Below are positions 26,488 to 37,058 of a stretch of 64,000 nucleotides of DNA, in pieces; positions within the stretch are counted from its first letter, which is position 1, and every line of letters starts with the position of its first letter. The translations under genes and the position numbers were made by a program. The DNA is from Streptomyces pactum (GTDB lineage Bacteria; Actinomycetota; Actinomycetes; Streptomycetales; Streptomycetaceae). The notes below the pieces were generated by a model that was not told where the DNA came from, ran no database searches, and was given only the letters and a program-made list of their open reading frames with translations. The stretch is from NCBI RefSeq assembly GCF_002005225.1, contig NZ_CP019724.1, positions 3,536,501 through 3,600,500 on the forward strand. The letters run 5' to 3'.

Positions 26488-26521
26488 GAGGCCGGTCACC
26501 CCGTCAAGGGCGACCGGCCTC
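26488..26521. terminator. guaB3 terminator
   Basis: GAGGCCGGTC (26488-26497) and GACCGGCCTC (26512-26521) pair perfectly, 22 bp beyond the guaB3 stop. Confidence 0.75.
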
Positions 26522-26542
26522 CTCGGAGCCGTCGAGCGGCTG

Positions 26543-27667
26543 TCAGCGCCGGTGCTGCGAGTCCGCCACCGTCACCTCGACGCGCTGGAACTCCTTCAGC
26601 TCGCTGTACCCGGTGGTCGACATCGCCCGGCGCAGCGCGCCGAAGAAGTTCATCGAGCCGTCGGGGTTGCGGGACGGGCCGGTGAGGATCTCCTCGATGG
26701 TGCCGACCGTGCCGAGGTCGACCTTCTTGCCGCGCGGCAGCTCCTCGTTGACGGCCTCCATGCCCCAGTGGTTGCCCCTGCCCGGCGCGTCGGTCGCGCG
26801 GGCCAGCGGCGAGCCCATCATCACCGAGTCCGCGCCGCAGGCGATGGCCTTGGGCAGGTCGCCGGACCAGCCGACACCGCCGTCGGCGATGACGTGCACG
26901 TACCGGCCGCCGGACTCGTCCATGTAGTCGCGGCGGGCCGCCGCCACGTCCGCCACCGCCGTCGCCATGGGCACCTGGATGCCCAGCACGTTGCGCGTGG
27001 TGTGGGCCGCGCCGCCGCCGAAGCCGACGAGGACGCCCGCCGCGCCGGTGCGCATGAGGTGCAGGGCGGCGGTGTAGGTGGCGCAGCCGCCGACGATCAC
27101 CGGGACGTCCAGCTCGTAGATGAACTGCTTCAGGTTCAGCGGCTCGTGCGAACCGGAGACGTGCTCCGCCGAGACCGTCGTACCCCGGATGACGAAGATG
27201 TCGACGCCCGCGTCCACGACCGCCTTGGAGAACTGGGCGGTGCGCTGCGGGGAGAGCGCGGCGGCGGTGACGACGCCCGAGTCGCGCACCTCCTTGATGC
27301 GCTGCCCGATCAGCTCCTCCTGGATGGGAGCCGCGTAGATCTCCTGGAGGCGGCGGGTCGCGTTGTCCGAGTCCAGCCCGGCGATCTCGTCCAGCAGCGG
27401 CTGCGGGTCCTCGTGCCGCGTCCAGAGCCCTTCCAGGTTCAGTACGCCGAGGCCGCCCAGCTCGCCGATGCGGATGGCGGTGGCCGGGGAGACGACCGAG
27501 TCCATGGGAGCGGCCAGGAACGGCAGCTCGAAGCGGTAGGCGTCGATCTGCCAGGCGATCGAGACCTCCTTCGGGTCCCGCGTACGGCGGCTGGGGACGA
27601 CGGCGATGTCGTCGAAGGCGTACGCCCGGCGGCCGCGCTTGCCGCGCCCGATCTCGATCTCAGTCAC
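26543..27667 (-). CDS. guaB3: GuaB3 family IMP dehydrogenase-related protein
   Basis: 374 residues, a TIM barrel without CBS domains, opening with IGRGKRGRRAYAFDDIAVVPSRRTRDP. The phosphate-binding and barrel motifs (AAPMDSVVSP, VIVGGCATY, VIADGGVGWSGDLPKAIACGADSVMMGSPLA) match the GuaB3 family. At the position where true IMP dehydrogenase has the catalytic Cys loop (GPGSICTTR), this protein reads GFGGGAAHTTRN, so the nucleophile is missing. This is typical of GuaB3, and its reaction remains unclear to me. It is immediately downstream of guaB on the same strand but separated by a strong terminator. Confidence 0.92.
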   Translation of the reverse strand: MTEIEIGRGKRGRRAYAFDDIAVVPSRRTRDPKEVSIAWQIDAYRFELPFLAAPMDSVVSPATAIRIGELGGLGVLNLEGLWTRHEDPQPLLDEIAGLDSDNATRRLQEIYAAPIQEELIGQRIKEVRDSGVVTAAALSPQRTAQFSKAVVDAGVDIFVIRGTTVSAEHVSGSHEPLNLKQFIYELDVPVIVGGCATYTAALHLMRTGAAGVLVGFGGGAAHTTRNVLGIQVPMATAVADVAAARRDYMDESGGRYVHVIADGGVGWSGDLPKAIACGADSVMMGSPLARATDAPGRGNHWGMEAVNEELPRGKKVDLGTVGTIEEILTGPSRNPDGSMNFFGALRRAMSTTGYSELKEFQRVEVTVADSQHRR

Positions 27668-27736
27668 GTCTGTGGCCTTTCCCTGATGCGTTGCAGCGCC
27701 TTCCAGTATCCCCGACGGGCACGGCGGGGCACTGCT

Positions 27737-27769
27737 GAGGGCGGCCCCGGATGGTCCGGGGCCGCCCTC
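27737..27769. terminator. guaB terminator, perfect 15-bp stem
   Basis: GAGGGCGGCCCCGGA (27737-27751) and its exact complement (27755-27769) are separated by a TGG loop, 15 bp after the guaB stop. Confidence 0.85.
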
Positions 27770-27783
27770 GGGAAGCCTGCTGC

Positions 27784-29334
<1,551 letters not shown>

Positions 29335-29431
29335 CTAACGGGAAGTGGACGTGGCTCATTCCACGATCAAGGACGCCCATCGCCTTCGTAGCTTCGTACG
29401 GACATCGGTCACCGTCCGTTCATGTCCGGCG

Positions 29432-30109
29432 CTACTGCTCCGCCAGGGCCCGCAACCGGCTCAGCGCCCGGTGCTGGGCGACCCGCACGGCACCGGGTGA
29501 CATTCCCAACATCTGCCCGGTCTCCTCCGCCGTGAGCCCCACCGCGATGCGCAGCAGGAGCAGCTCGCGCTGGTTCTCGGGCAGGTTGGCCAGCAGTTTC
29601 TTGGCCCAGGCGGCGTCGCTGTTGAGCAGCGCACGCTCCTCCGGGCCCAGTGAGTCGTCCGGCCGCTCGGGCATCTCGTCGGACGGGACGGCCGTCGAGC
29701 CGGGGTGCCGCATGGCCGCGCGCTGCAGGTCGGCGACCTTGTGGGCGGCGATGGCGAAGACGAACGCCTCGAAGGGACGCCCGGTGTCCTTGTAGCGGGG
29801 CAGCGCGAGCAGCACCGCGACGCAGACCTCCTGGGCGAGGTCCTCGACGAAGTGCCGGGCGTCGCCGGGCAGGCGGGACAGCCGCGTGCGGCAGTAGCGC
29901 AGCGCCAAGGGGTGGACATGGGCGAGCAGGTCGTGCGTGGCCTGCTCGTCCCCGTCGACGGCACGATGGACGAGCCCACCGACCGTCCCTTGGTCAGGGG
30001 CAGCATCGTCGTCACGCATCGGTCCATGGTGCCTTGCGGCCGTCCGATCCGTGGCTCCGTGCCCGTTGTTGTGCACCGAAGCGTTATGAGCAGGTGCGCC
30101 GGAACTCAT
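29432..30109 (-). CDS. shbA: ECF RNA polymerase sigma factor, ShbA/SigD-like
   Basis: 225 residues from the ATG at 30109, with GAGGG upstream; starts at 30160 and 30019 are alternatives. Region 2 (about 70-135) has [17 protein letters not shown] and [19 protein letters not shown]. Region 4 (about 165-225) is [45 protein letters not shown]. Its place between guaB and bldM/whiD matches M. tuberculosis sigD and the Streptomyces sigma factor ShbA, which is described as a main activator of the principal sigma gene hrdB. I use that symbol on synteny and resemblance. Unlike the mycobacterial locus there is no anti-sigma gene next to it. Confidence 0.75.
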   Translation of the reverse strand: MSSGAPAHNASVHNNGHGATDRTAARHHGPMRDDDAAPDQGTVGGLVHRAVDGDEQATHDLLAHVHPLALRYCRTRLSRLPGDARHFVEDLAQEVCVAVLLALPRYKDTGRPFEAFVFAIAAHKVADLQRAAMRHPGSTAVPSDEMPERPDDSLGPEERALLNSDAAWAKKLLANLPENQRELLLLRIAVGLTAEETGQMLGMSPGAVRVAQHRALSRLRALAEQ

Positions 30110-30299
30110 CCCCTGCGCCCTCCCCTTCCGCTCGACCGACTCGTCCCCGAGGAACTCCACACCTCAAGGATGCGTCATCCGCGCCGAAACGAGCAGCGGG
30201 CACCCGGCGGGTCGCCTTGTCACCCCCGCCCACCTCGCGATAAGCGGGGATCGCGGCATCCCCGACGGGCCCTTCCGGCCTCCACCGCACGGGGTGCTC

Positions 30300-30911
30300 C
30301 TAGCGGACCAGGCCCCACCGGAAGCCGAGCGCCACCGCGTGTGCCCGGTCCGAGGCGCCGAGCTTCTTGAAGAGCCGCCGGGCGTGCGTCTTGACGGTGT
30401 CCTCGGAGAGGAACAGCTCGCGGCCGATCTCCGCGTTGGAGCGGCCGTGGCTCATGCCCTCGAGGACCTGGATCTCACGCGCGGTGAGCGTGGGCGCGGC
30501 GCCCATCTCGGCCGAGCGCAGCCGGCGCGGGGCGAGCCGCCAGGTCGGGTCGGCGAGGGCCTGCGTGACCGTGGCGCGCAGTTCGGCGCGCGAGGCGTCC
30601 TTGTGCAGGTAGCCCCGGGCACCGGCGGCGACCGCGAGGGCCACGCCGTCCAGGTCCTCGGCGACGGTGAGCATGATGATGCGCGCGCCGGGGTCGGCGG
30701 ACAGCAGCCGCCGGACGGTCTCGACGCCGCCCAGACCGGGCATGCGCACGTCCATCAGAATGAGGTCCGAGCGGTCGGCACCCCAGCGGCGGAGGACTTC
30801 CTCGCCGTTGGCGGCCGTCGTCACACGCTCGACGCCGGGCACGGTCGCGACCGCGCGGCGGAGCGCCTCTCGGGCAAGCGGGGAGTCGTCGCAGACGAGG
30901 ACGGAAGTCAT
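30300..30911 (-). CDS. bldM: BldM, atypical response regulator of aerial development
   Basis: 203 residues from the ATG at 30911, preceded by GGAGGA. The receiver domain has the acidic pair DD near residue 8 and Asp in LILMDVRMPG. The C-terminal LuxR-type helix-turn-helix runs LTAREIQVLEGMSHGRSNAEIGRELFLSEDTVKTHARRL. The sequence is recognisably BldM, which controls aerial hyphae and spore genes as a homodimer and together with WhiI as a heterodimer. It acts without a dedicated kinase. The gene is divergent from whiD and has a sigma-BldN promoter about 120 bp upstream (31036-31063). Confidence 0.96.
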   Translation of the reverse strand: MTSVLVCDDSPLAREALRRAVATVPGVERVTTAANGEEVLRRWGADRSDLILMDVRMPGLGGVETVRRLLSADPGARIIMLTVAEDLDGVALAVAAGARGYLHKDASRAELRATVTQALADPTWRLAPRRLRSAEMGAAPTLTAREIQVLEGMSHGRSNAEIGRELFLSEDTVKTHARRLFKKLGASDRAHAVALGFRWGLVR

Positions 30912-31035
30912 GGCCGTCCTCCGCAGCAAATGCGCGTCACGTTGAGCCTCCAGGCTGGTACGAAATCGTCACCTGTGCGGTCGACCGTCCCGGACGCCCG
31001 CCCGAGCACTTGTTCCTTCAACCGCCTCCGCACTC

Positions 31036-31063
31036 TCAACGACGGTCACTCGAAAGAGTTACG
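31036..31063 (-). promoter_or_regulatory. sigma-BldN-type promoter of bldM
   Basis: Read on the minus strand, CGTAAC (31058-31063) and CGTTGA (31036-31041) are separated by exactly 16 bases. This is the known sigma-BldN consensus pair, and bldM is the classical target, so the assignment is strong. The bldM leader would be about 115-120 nt long. The remaining bldM-whiD intergenic DNA (31064-31292) is notably AT-rich and should contain the whiD promoter(s), which I cannot place with confidence. Confidence 0.85.
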
Positions 31064-31292
31064 GGGCTGTGTGTCGTCTTCGGCACTCTACGTGAGGGGG
31101 CGGCCACGCAGCAGACATGCGCGTCGGACCCGCCCCGTTTCATCACAACCGGTGCCCCATTTAGCTGCTTTTCTTCCACTTCGCTGGTGTCTGCGGCTAG
31201 ATTCGCAATGAGTCATATTTTCATCTCCTTAGATCGTAGTTGTACGGTCGTGGACACCGTATCCACCCAGATCGGCTACAAGGGGTCACGCA

Positions 31293-31631
31293 ATGGCAGA
31301 TTTCTCCCGCCTTCCCGGACCGAACGCGGACCTGTGGGACTGGCAGCTCCTGGCTGCGTGCCGCGGGGTGGACAGCTCGCTCTTCTTCCATCCGGAGGGC
31401 GAGCGCGGTGCGGCGCGGAGTGCTCGCGAGAACTCGGCCAAGGAGGTCTGCATGAGGTGCCCGGTCCGCGCCGAGTGCGCGGCGCACGCACTGGCGGTGC
31501 GTGAGCCGTACGGCGTGTGGGGCGGGCTGACCGAGGACGAGCGCGAGGAGCTCATGGGACGGGCCCGAAACCGCCTGGTGGCGGCGACGGCATCGGCGTC
31601 GGCCGGCGGGGAGGCGGCCGCACATCACTGA
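31293..31631 (+). CDS. whiD: WhiD, WhiB-like iron-sulfur sporulation regulator
   Basis: 112 residues from the ATG at 31293, with AAGGGG upstream. The four cluster-ligating cysteines are Cys23 (LAACRG), Cys53 and Cys56 (EVCMRC) and Cys62 (AECAAHA). The G-V-W-G-G turn (YGVWGGLTEDER) and a basic C-terminus complete the WhiB-like pattern. It matches WhiD, needed for late sporulation stages, which carries a nitric-oxide- and oxygen-sensitive 4Fe-4S cluster and binds the principal sigma factor. It is divergent from bldM. Confidence 0.95.
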   Translation: MADFSRLPGPNADLWDWQLLAACRGVDSSLFFHPEGERGAARSARENSAKEVCMRCPVRAECAAHALAVREPYGVWGGLTEDEREELMGRARNRLVAATASASAGGEAAAHH

Positions 31632-31638
31632 AGGAACG

Positions 31639-31664
31639 TTTCTTTATCGAGTTTCTTTATCGAG
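31639..31664. repeat. AT-rich 13-bp tandem duplication after whiD
   Basis: TTTCTTTATCGAG is present twice head to tail (31639-31651 and 31652-31664), only 8 bp after the whiD stop. A degenerate second duplication (GTCCCGAC plus a GCGCG run) follows near 31667-31710. No gene is present in 31632-31787. Confidence 0.7.
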
Positions 31665-31787
31665 AGGTCCCGACACGCGCGATCGAGGGTCCCGACCCGC
31701 GCGGGTGCGGCGCCGCCGCGTGGGTGGTAGCGGCGCGTGGATGTACCCGTGCCCTCAGCACCCCGGCACCGGGGTGCGCCCGTGCTC

Positions 31788-32708
31788 TCAGCGCGCCGCC
31801 GACTGGCCTGCCCCCGCCCGGGCCAGCTCGTCCAGCGTCGCCGTCACCGCCGGCACCTGGGCCAGGTCGGGCAGGGTGAGCGCGACGATCTCCCGCCGCA
31901 CCGCAGGCTCCAGCGTCACCGTGCGTACACCGCGGGGCCGTACGGACTCGACGGCGAGCTGGGGCAGGACGGCCACTCCCAGACCGGCCCCCACCAGGCC
32001 GGCGACCGCCGGATAGTCGTCGGTCGCGAAGTCGATGCGGGGCGTGAAGCCGGCCCCCTCACAGACCTCGACCAACTGCCCCCGGCACCGCGGGCAGCCC
32101 GCGATCCACGGGTCCCGGGCCAGCTCCCCGATGGCCACCGAACCGCCGGGTTCGGTGCGCGCGAGCCGGTGCCGTTCGGGCACCAGGGCCACGAGGCGGT
32201 CGGTCAGCAGCGGCCGTACGACGAGGTCGTCCCACTCCTCCGCGCCGGCCGCGCCCTCGTAGCGGAAGGCGAGCGCCACGTCGCAGTCGCCCTCGCGCAG
32301 CAGCTCCACGGACTTCGGCGGCTCGGCCTCCTCCAGGAAGACCCGGGTGCCGGGGTGCGCGGCTCGCAGCGCGGCCAGGGCGGACGGTACGAGGGTGGAG
32401 CTGCCGCTGGGGAAGGAGACCAGCCGGACCCGGCCGGCGCGCAGCCCGGCGATGGCGGCGACCTCCTCCTCGGCAGCGGTCAGCCCGGCGATGATCCCGG
32501 CGGCGTGCCGCACCAGTGCCTCACCGGCCTGGGTCAGCCGCATCTCGCGCCCGGTGCGCACGAGCAGGGGGGTGCCGACGGAGGCCTCCAGGGCCTTCAT
32601 CTGCTGGCTGACGGCGGGCTGGGTGCAGCCCAGCTCGCGTCCCGCGGCGGAGAACGAACCGGTCGATGCCACGGCGCGCAGGACACGGAGATGACGAGCC
32701 TCGATCAC
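31788..32708 (-). CDS. LysR family transcriptional regulator
   Basis: 306 residues. The N-terminal winged helix-turn-helix is LRVLRAVASTGSFSAAGRELGCTQPAVSQQMKALE, followed by the long linker helix and a periplasmic-binding-protein-like effector domain that starts near residue 92 (GRVRLVSFPSGSSTLVP). Cys-Pro-Arg-Cys in the effector domain (GCPRCRGQ) is a local feature. It is divergent from the MOSC gene with a 91-bp gap containing the AT-rich sequence GAATAAC, so it may regulate that gene and itself. The inducer is unknown. Confidence 0.92.
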   Translation of the reverse strand: MIEARHLRVLRAVASTGSFSAAGRELGCTQPAVSQQMKALEASVGTPLLVRTGREMRLTQAGEALVRHAAGIIAGLTAAEEEVAAIAGLRAGRVRLVSFPSGSSTLVPSALAALRAAHPGTRVFLEEAEPPKSVELLREGDCDVALAFRYEGAAGAEEWDDLVVRPLLTDRLVALVPERHRLARTEPGGSVAIGELARDPWIAGCPRCRGQLVEVCEGAGFTPRIDFATDDYPAVAGLVGAGLGVAVLPQLAVESVRPRGVRTVTLEPAVRREIVALTLPDLAQVPAVTATLDELARAGAGQSAAR

Positions 32709-32799
32709 GCTTCCGAGGATAGGCGACGATAAGCGACCCTTTGACCGGGCGCCGAATAACGCGTCGACGCTTTGATGACGATTGTCCTACCGTTCCGCC

Positions 32800-33468
32800 A
32801 TGAAGCTTCTCTCCGTCAACGTGGGCCGTGCCAGGGCCGTGCCGTACACGGACCACCCCGAGGGCGTCACCGGCATCGACAAGCGGCCGGCCGACGGGAC
32901 CGTCCGGGTGACGGCGCCGGGGCCGAAGGGGGCCGGGGCGAGCGGGCTGGCCGGGGACACGGTGTGCGACACACGCCATCACGGCGGCGCCGACCAGGCG
33001 GTGTACGCCGTGGCACGGGAGGACCTCGACGACTGGGAACGCGAGCTGGGCCGCCCGCTGCCGAACGGCGCGTTCGGCGAGAACCTCACGACGACGGGCC
33101 TGGACGTCTCCGGCACCCTGATCGGCGAGCGCTGGCGGATCGGCCCCGACCTGGTGCTGGAGGTGACCAGCGGCCGTATCCCCTGCCGTACCTTCCAGGG
33201 CCACCTGGGTGAGCGGCGGTGGGTGAGGCGCTTCACGGAGAAGGGCGCGCCGGGCGCGTACCTGCGGGTGATCGAGCCCGGTGCGATACGGGCGGGCGAC
33301 GCCGTCGAGATCGTGCACCGGCCCGCCCACGAGGTCACGGTGGCGTTGCAGTTCCGCGCCGTGACGACCGAACGGGAGCTGCTGCCGCTCCTGCTCGCGG
33401 CGGGTGAGGCGCTGCACCCGGAGGCGTTGGCGGCGGCGCGGAAGTACGTGGAGGCGTACGGCGCCTGA
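32800..33468 (+). CDS. MOSC domain protein
   Basis: 222 residues from the ATG at 32800. The MOSC (molybdenum cofactor sulfurase C-terminal) core is clear: HHGGADQAVYAVAREDLDDWE, then GAFGENLTTTGLDVSGTLIGERWRIG, and the conserved Cys in SGRIPCRTFQGHLGE. This Cys carries persulfide in characterised members. It resembles YiiM-type stand-alone proteins, which reduce N-hydroxylated compounds with molybdenum cofactor. Activity is inferred from the family. It is possibly regulated by the adjacent LysR gene. Confidence 0.9.
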   Translation: MKLLSVNVGRARAVPYTDHPEGVTGIDKRPADGTVRVTAPGPKGAGASGLAGDTVCDTRHHGGADQAVYAVAREDLDDWERELGRPLPNGAFGENLTTTGLDVSGTLIGERWRIGPDLVLEVTSGRIPCRTFQGHLGERRWVRRFTEKGAPGAYLRVIEPGAIRAGDAVEIVHRPAHEVTVALQFRAVTTERELLPLLLAAGEALHPEALAAARKYVEAYGA

Positions 33469-33509
33469 GCGAAACGGATCTGCTCGGTCCGGCCCCATAA
33501 CCTTGCGCC

Positions 33510-34283
33510 ATGACAACGGCATTGATTACGGGATCGACGGCGGGCATCGGCGCCGCGTTCGCGCGGCGGCTGGCGGCCGGCGGACATGACCTGGTGCTGG
33601 TGGCCCGCGACACCAAGCGGCTGCGCGAACAGGCGACCGAACTGCACGACCGGCACGGCATCGAGGCGGAGGTCCTGACGGCCGACCTGGCCACGGACAC
33701 CGGCATCGAGGCGGTGGCCGCCCGGCTGGGTGAGCGCAGGAGCCCCGTCGACCTGCTGATCAACAACGCCGGCTTCGGCAACAAGGGCCGCTTCCTCGAC
33801 GTCTCGATGGCCGACGAGCTGACGATGCTCAAGGTGCACTGCGAGGCGGTGCTCCGGCTGACCTCGGCGGCGACGGCGGCGATGCGGGAGCGGGGGCGCG
33901 GCGGCGTGGTCAACGTGGCCTCGGTCGCCGCCTTCGTCCCGCGCGGCACCTACGGCGCGTCCAAGGCGTGGGTCGTGCAGTTCACGCAGGGTGTGGCGAA
34001 GGACCTGGCCGGCAGCGGCGTACGGCTGATGGCCCTGTGCCCCGGCTTCGTGCGCACGGAGTTCCACGAGCGGGCCGGGATGGGCACGGACAACATCCCC
34101 AACTGGATGTGGCTGGACGCTGACAAGCTCGTCACCGCGGCGCTGGACGATCTCGCGCGGGGGAAGTCCCTGTCGATTCCCGACCCGCGCTACAAGGCCC
34201 TGATGGGCGCCGCGAAGCTGGTGCCGCGGGGGATGCTGGGCGGGATCACGTCGCGGACGGGGCGGAAGTACGGGCCGCGGTAG
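33510..34283 (+). CDS. Short-chain dehydrogenase/reductase
   Basis: 257 residues. The classical SDR motifs are complete: TGSTAGIGAAFA for NAD(P) binding, LLINNAG, the catalytic Ser of VNVASVAAF and Tyr-x-x-x-Lys in YGASKAW. ARDTKR after strand 2 suggests NADP(H). The C-terminal part (RTEFHERAGM) resembles the DltE/Sadh-like branch. The substrate is unknown. It is 41 bp downstream of the MOSC gene and may be co-transcribed. It marks the left border of the degraded region that follows. Confidence 0.92.
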   Translation: MTTALITGSTAGIGAAFARRLAAGGHDLVLVARDTKRLREQATELHDRHGIEAEVLTADLATDTGIEAVAARLGERRSPVDLLINNAGFGNKGRFLDVSMADELTMLKVHCEAVLRLTSAATAAMRERGRGGVVNVASVAAFVPRGTYGASKAWVVQFTQGVAKDLAGSGVRLMALCPGFVRTEFHERAGMGTDNIPNWMWLDADKLVTAALDDLARGKSLSIPDPRYKALMGAAKLVPRGMLGGITSRTGRKYGPR

Positions 34284-34289
34284 GGGGCG

Positions 34290-34685
34290 CGAGCCGCGCC
34301 GCACACCTCCCTCCTCGGCGGCGGGCTTGCCTGAACGGTCCGGCACGGCCACGTACTTGTCGAGCATGACCAGGACGTGCGGCGTCACCGCCGTCTCGGA
34401 GAATCCGCTCTCGTAGAGGCGGCTGAGGTGGGTCGCCGCCAGCCCCAGCCACGCAGTGGTCTGCTCGCCCGCCTCCCACTCGCCCGCGCTGTCCTGGATC
34501 GCGGCTTGGACGGTCTTCCCGAACGTGCCCACCAGGGCGGCGGGGGGCTGTACGAGGGCCGGTGGGGGAATGTCACGGACGGCGAGCTGCCGTTCGACGC
34601 GTACGTATGGCCGCGGCAGGCCTGCCGCCGGACTGCGAGTTGCCCGAGGCGGATGGGGCGCCTTCCTCACCGGTGCGGCAGCCAC
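34290..34685 (-). pseudogene. 3'-truncated remnant of an unidentified gene
   Basis: The frame from a GTG at 34685 (GGAAGA upstream) has good codon use and protein-like sequence from about 34620 to 34300, for example LGLAATHLSRLYESGFSETAV and LVMLDKYVAV. It then runs without a stop into DNA antisense to the SDR gene. The natural 3' end appears to have been lost where it meets the SDR 3' end. It overlaps the end of the upstream 139-residue gene by 19 bp. I do not recognise the family. Confidence 0.4.
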
Positions 34686-35086
34686 AGGATTCTTCCGGCG
34701 GGAGGTGCTTGCGCCACGGTTCTGCGACCGCGCACCGTCCCGCTTGCGCTGCCGAGCGCGGTCGCCGACGGAGACGGTCGGCTACCTGTCGAGTTCGGCC
34801 CAAGGTCGGCGGTGAGCCATCCGGACAGCCGGCCAAGAGGGCCGCCACCGTCGAAAAAATCACCGGCCAGGTCGACGCGGTAGGACCATCGCCCCCATTC
34901 CGAGCGGGCTGCGTACCTCTGCCCGATCCTGCGCAGGGTGGCTCTCATCCTCTCGTACGGCACTTGCCGTCCGTCCAGGCTGTACGACGTTCGCCGCCGT
35001 GCGGCCTCGATGGCGAGCGCGATCCTGTGCACGGGCGTCGGGGCCGCGGTCTCCCGCAACGACACGATGCCGACCCACCGGTTCAT
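34667..35086 (-). CDS. Hypothetical protein, possibly C-terminally altered
   Basis: 139 residues from the ATG at 35086, with an excellent ribosome site (GGGGGAGGG). The first ~85 residues look like a folded domain (IALAIEAARRRTSYSLDGRQVPYERMRATLRRIGQRY, then WSYRVDLAGDFFDGGGPLGRLSGWL). The last ~50 residues are Ser/Gly/Arg-rich with poorer codon use, suggesting a frameshifted tail. No family was recognised. It is followed by the truncated remnant at 34290-34685. The pair may be the leftovers of one accessory operon. Confidence 0.45.
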   Translation of the reverse strand: MNRWVGIVSLRETAAPTPVHRIALAIEAARRRTSYSLDGRQVPYERMRATLRRIGQRYAARSEWGRWSYRVDLAGDFFDGGGPLGRLSGWLTADLGPNSTGSRPSPSATALGSASGTVRGRRTVAQAPPAGRILWLPHR

Positions 35087-35526
35087 GGCCCTCCCCCACG
35101 GAGCCGCGGCCCATACCGCACCGGCGCGCGTCGCCGCGCTCCCTTCCGGTGTCCGGTTGGTTCCCTGGCCCCTTCGTTCTCCCCAGCCCCGCACGGTCTC
35201 CACACCGCCGGAGCGAGTGATCCCCAGGTGACCGTCCGGCCAGCGTGATCGGTGGACGACGCGGCGTGAACGGTCTCGGCGGACTTGATCGTCCGGCAGG
35301 GCCCTGGTCGGGCCGGGTGACATCGAGCGAGCACGGCCAGAGCGGCACCCGTGCGGTCTGAGTGAAGGGAGGCGGTGAGGACTCGAGTCACTGTGCCGCG
35401 GCGATCCTGCGACGAATCGCCTCGAGCCATCCTTGCAGGGACATCCCTCGCGGCGGCAGGAGGTCTGCCAGCCCAACCACCCGTCAGGTTGGAAGAGGTT
35501 CCGTGGTAGAGGTGCGTCGAACCTGG
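35087..35526. other. Intergenic stretch without a supported gene
   Basis: 440 bp. Open frames here have poor codon bias and no recognisable motif. An 18-codon ORF with a fair ribosome site is present at 35388-35444 on the minus strand, but is too short to support. Confidence 0.6.
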
Positions 35527-36420
35527 TCACGGGGCATCGAAATTGGTCACGGCTAGCGCCTTGTCCACCCGAGCGGCGGCCAAGTCGTCGTGGCGGATCA
35601 CAAAACTCGTGTAGTACTCCTCGTAGACCCGCGCTTCACTGGCGAGCGATATCCATTCGCTCGTCAGCCGGTGCTTCTCCTTCTCCAGGTGGGAATACCA
35701 TTTCGCGATCGGGACGGCTGGGATCTCGCCTGCCTTCTCGCGTCCCGCGAGGGTCTGCTCCGCAATGCTGTTGATCACCTCGTCATCGGCATACCCGCCG
35801 ATGACAACGCCAGCGCCAGATGGCCAGAGGTCGTGGGCCAGGTCCCGAAGTTTGTTCAGGTGCGGCAGGTCACGCTCCATGTATCGGACCAACTGCTGCT
35901 GGAAGGGCGACATGTCCTCCCAATCGAGATCCTCCCAGTACTCGTGCCAGTCATCGTCCTCGTCGCCCTCCTGGAGCCAAAGGGGCAGTTCGGCTCTGAG
36001 CTCGGCGCTGACGTCGAGCTGCTCGCGGACACCCACGGAGCCGGGGGCTTCCGCGACCGCGGTTTCGGTGCCGTCCGGTACATATACGACTCGCGCGTAC
36101 CTCCCGGAACTGTCCTCATGGTCCATCTCCTGGTCCACGAAGAAGAGCAGCGTCCCGTCCTCCGGCAGGTCGAATCCGTCGACTCTCGGCAGCGCCCCAC
36201 AATCGACGGAAAAGAGCAACGGCAACGGACTGTCCCCGGCGGACGGCCACTTCATGCCCACCGGCAGCCGGGGCAACCCACCGAACTGCCCGACCGGAGA
36301 ACCACCGCCCACCCCGGACAACCCGATCGACAAACGAAGGTGCTGGGTGAATCTGCTGACCTCGTCGTCCGGGATGCCCAACTCAAGCGCTGCCCGACGA
36401 AACTCTCCCTGATGATCCAT
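35527..36420 (-). CDS. DUF1963 (YwqG-like) protein
   Basis: 297 residues from the ATG at 36420; the ribosome site is weak. The DUF1963 signature is visible: GGLPRLPVGMKWPSAGDSPLPLLFSVDC and DGTLLFFVDQE. An acidic loop follows (EGDEDDDWHEYWEDLDWEDM), then the GGYADDE region. The protein is very acidic. YwqG-like proteins often occur beside polymorphic toxins and are suspected immunity or housekeeping proteins; no toxin gene is intact next to it. Codon use is less extreme than in the core genes, with many GAA/GAT-type and AAA codons, which fits an acquired gene. Confidence 0.8.
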   Translation of the reverse strand: MDHQGEFRRAALELGIPDDEVSRFTQHLRLSIGLSGVGGGSPVGQFGGLPRLPVGMKWPSAGDSPLPLLFSVDCGALPRVDGFDLPEDGTLLFFVDQEMDHEDSSGRYARVVYVPDGTETAVAEAPGSVGVREQLDVSAELRAELPLWLQEGDEDDDWHEYWEDLDWEDMSPFQQQLVRYMERDLPHLNKLRDLAHDLWPSGAGVVIGGYADDEVINSIAEQTLAGREKAGEIPAVPIAKWYSHLEKEKHRLTSEWISLASEARVYEEYYTSFVIRHDDLAAARVDKALAVTNFDAP

Positions 36421-36800
36421 GCCCGAGAAGATAACCCTTTCCAACGCGACTGAACCATCGGGGTGTTGGTGGGCATTGGCTGTACGTGGTGGAGCTAGCG
36501 GCTGGTCACCTTGGATCATCCCAGCGGATCCGGCTCCAGGAAGCCGCACATCTCCAAGGCGGGGTTACGCATGCCCTCTCCGGGAGCGTGATCAGTCCTG
36601 ACTTCGAAGTGTCACCCGTCGTCAGGGAATGGATGGTGCAGCCCCCTGTCAGTTGGACATGAGGTTCCACGTGCTTGGCCGAGACCGTCAGATCTCGTTC
36701 CAAGGAACACCAGGCTCGGGCACCGTTCCACCCACGGGAGTCTTCCGCCGGCTCTGCCGAAAACACATCGAGTCCATCGCCGCCCCCCGTCGTCGCCGGG
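36421..36800. other. Intergenic stretch without a supported gene
   Basis: 380 bp of lower GC than its surroundings. No frame shows Streptomyces-like codon use or a recognisable domain. Confidence 0.55.
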
Positions 36801-36819
36801 AGTGAGGTTGGAAAAGGCT

Positions 36820-36985
36820 CATTCCCTTGGTCAACGGCGGTTCCAAGGACCCGGCGGGCTCTGGGTCACCCAACAGCTCGTCTCCAGCGTGCCCTTGGGC
36901 GACGCCGAAGCCGTCAAGCTGCTCGCCCAGATGCCCCTGGGGCCGCCGGGACGACCACCACCGAACGCGTGGCGCCGCCGCAGCT
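36820..36985 (+). pseudogene. Short coding remnant, unidentified
   Basis: The frame containing GPGGLWVTQQLVSSVPLGDA and EAVKLLAQMPLGPPG has clear third-position GC bias over about 50 codons. It has no supported start and decays into a different frame after about 36985. It looks like a gene fragment; the family was not recognised. Confidence 0.35.
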
Positions 36986-37058
36986 CGCACCGGGGCATCG
37001 TTGTCCGGCCGTCGGTCAGCCGGCCACCCCGCCCACCGACGGTTATCCACCGCAAGAC

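Noticed and set aside
35388..35444. 18-codon ORF with a modest ribosome site on the minus strand
   Set aside because: Too short and without any context or conservation evidence.
37041..37050. GGTTATCCAC, similar to a DnaA box
   Set aside because: Single imperfect copy inside a coding remnant; no cluster, so no origin.
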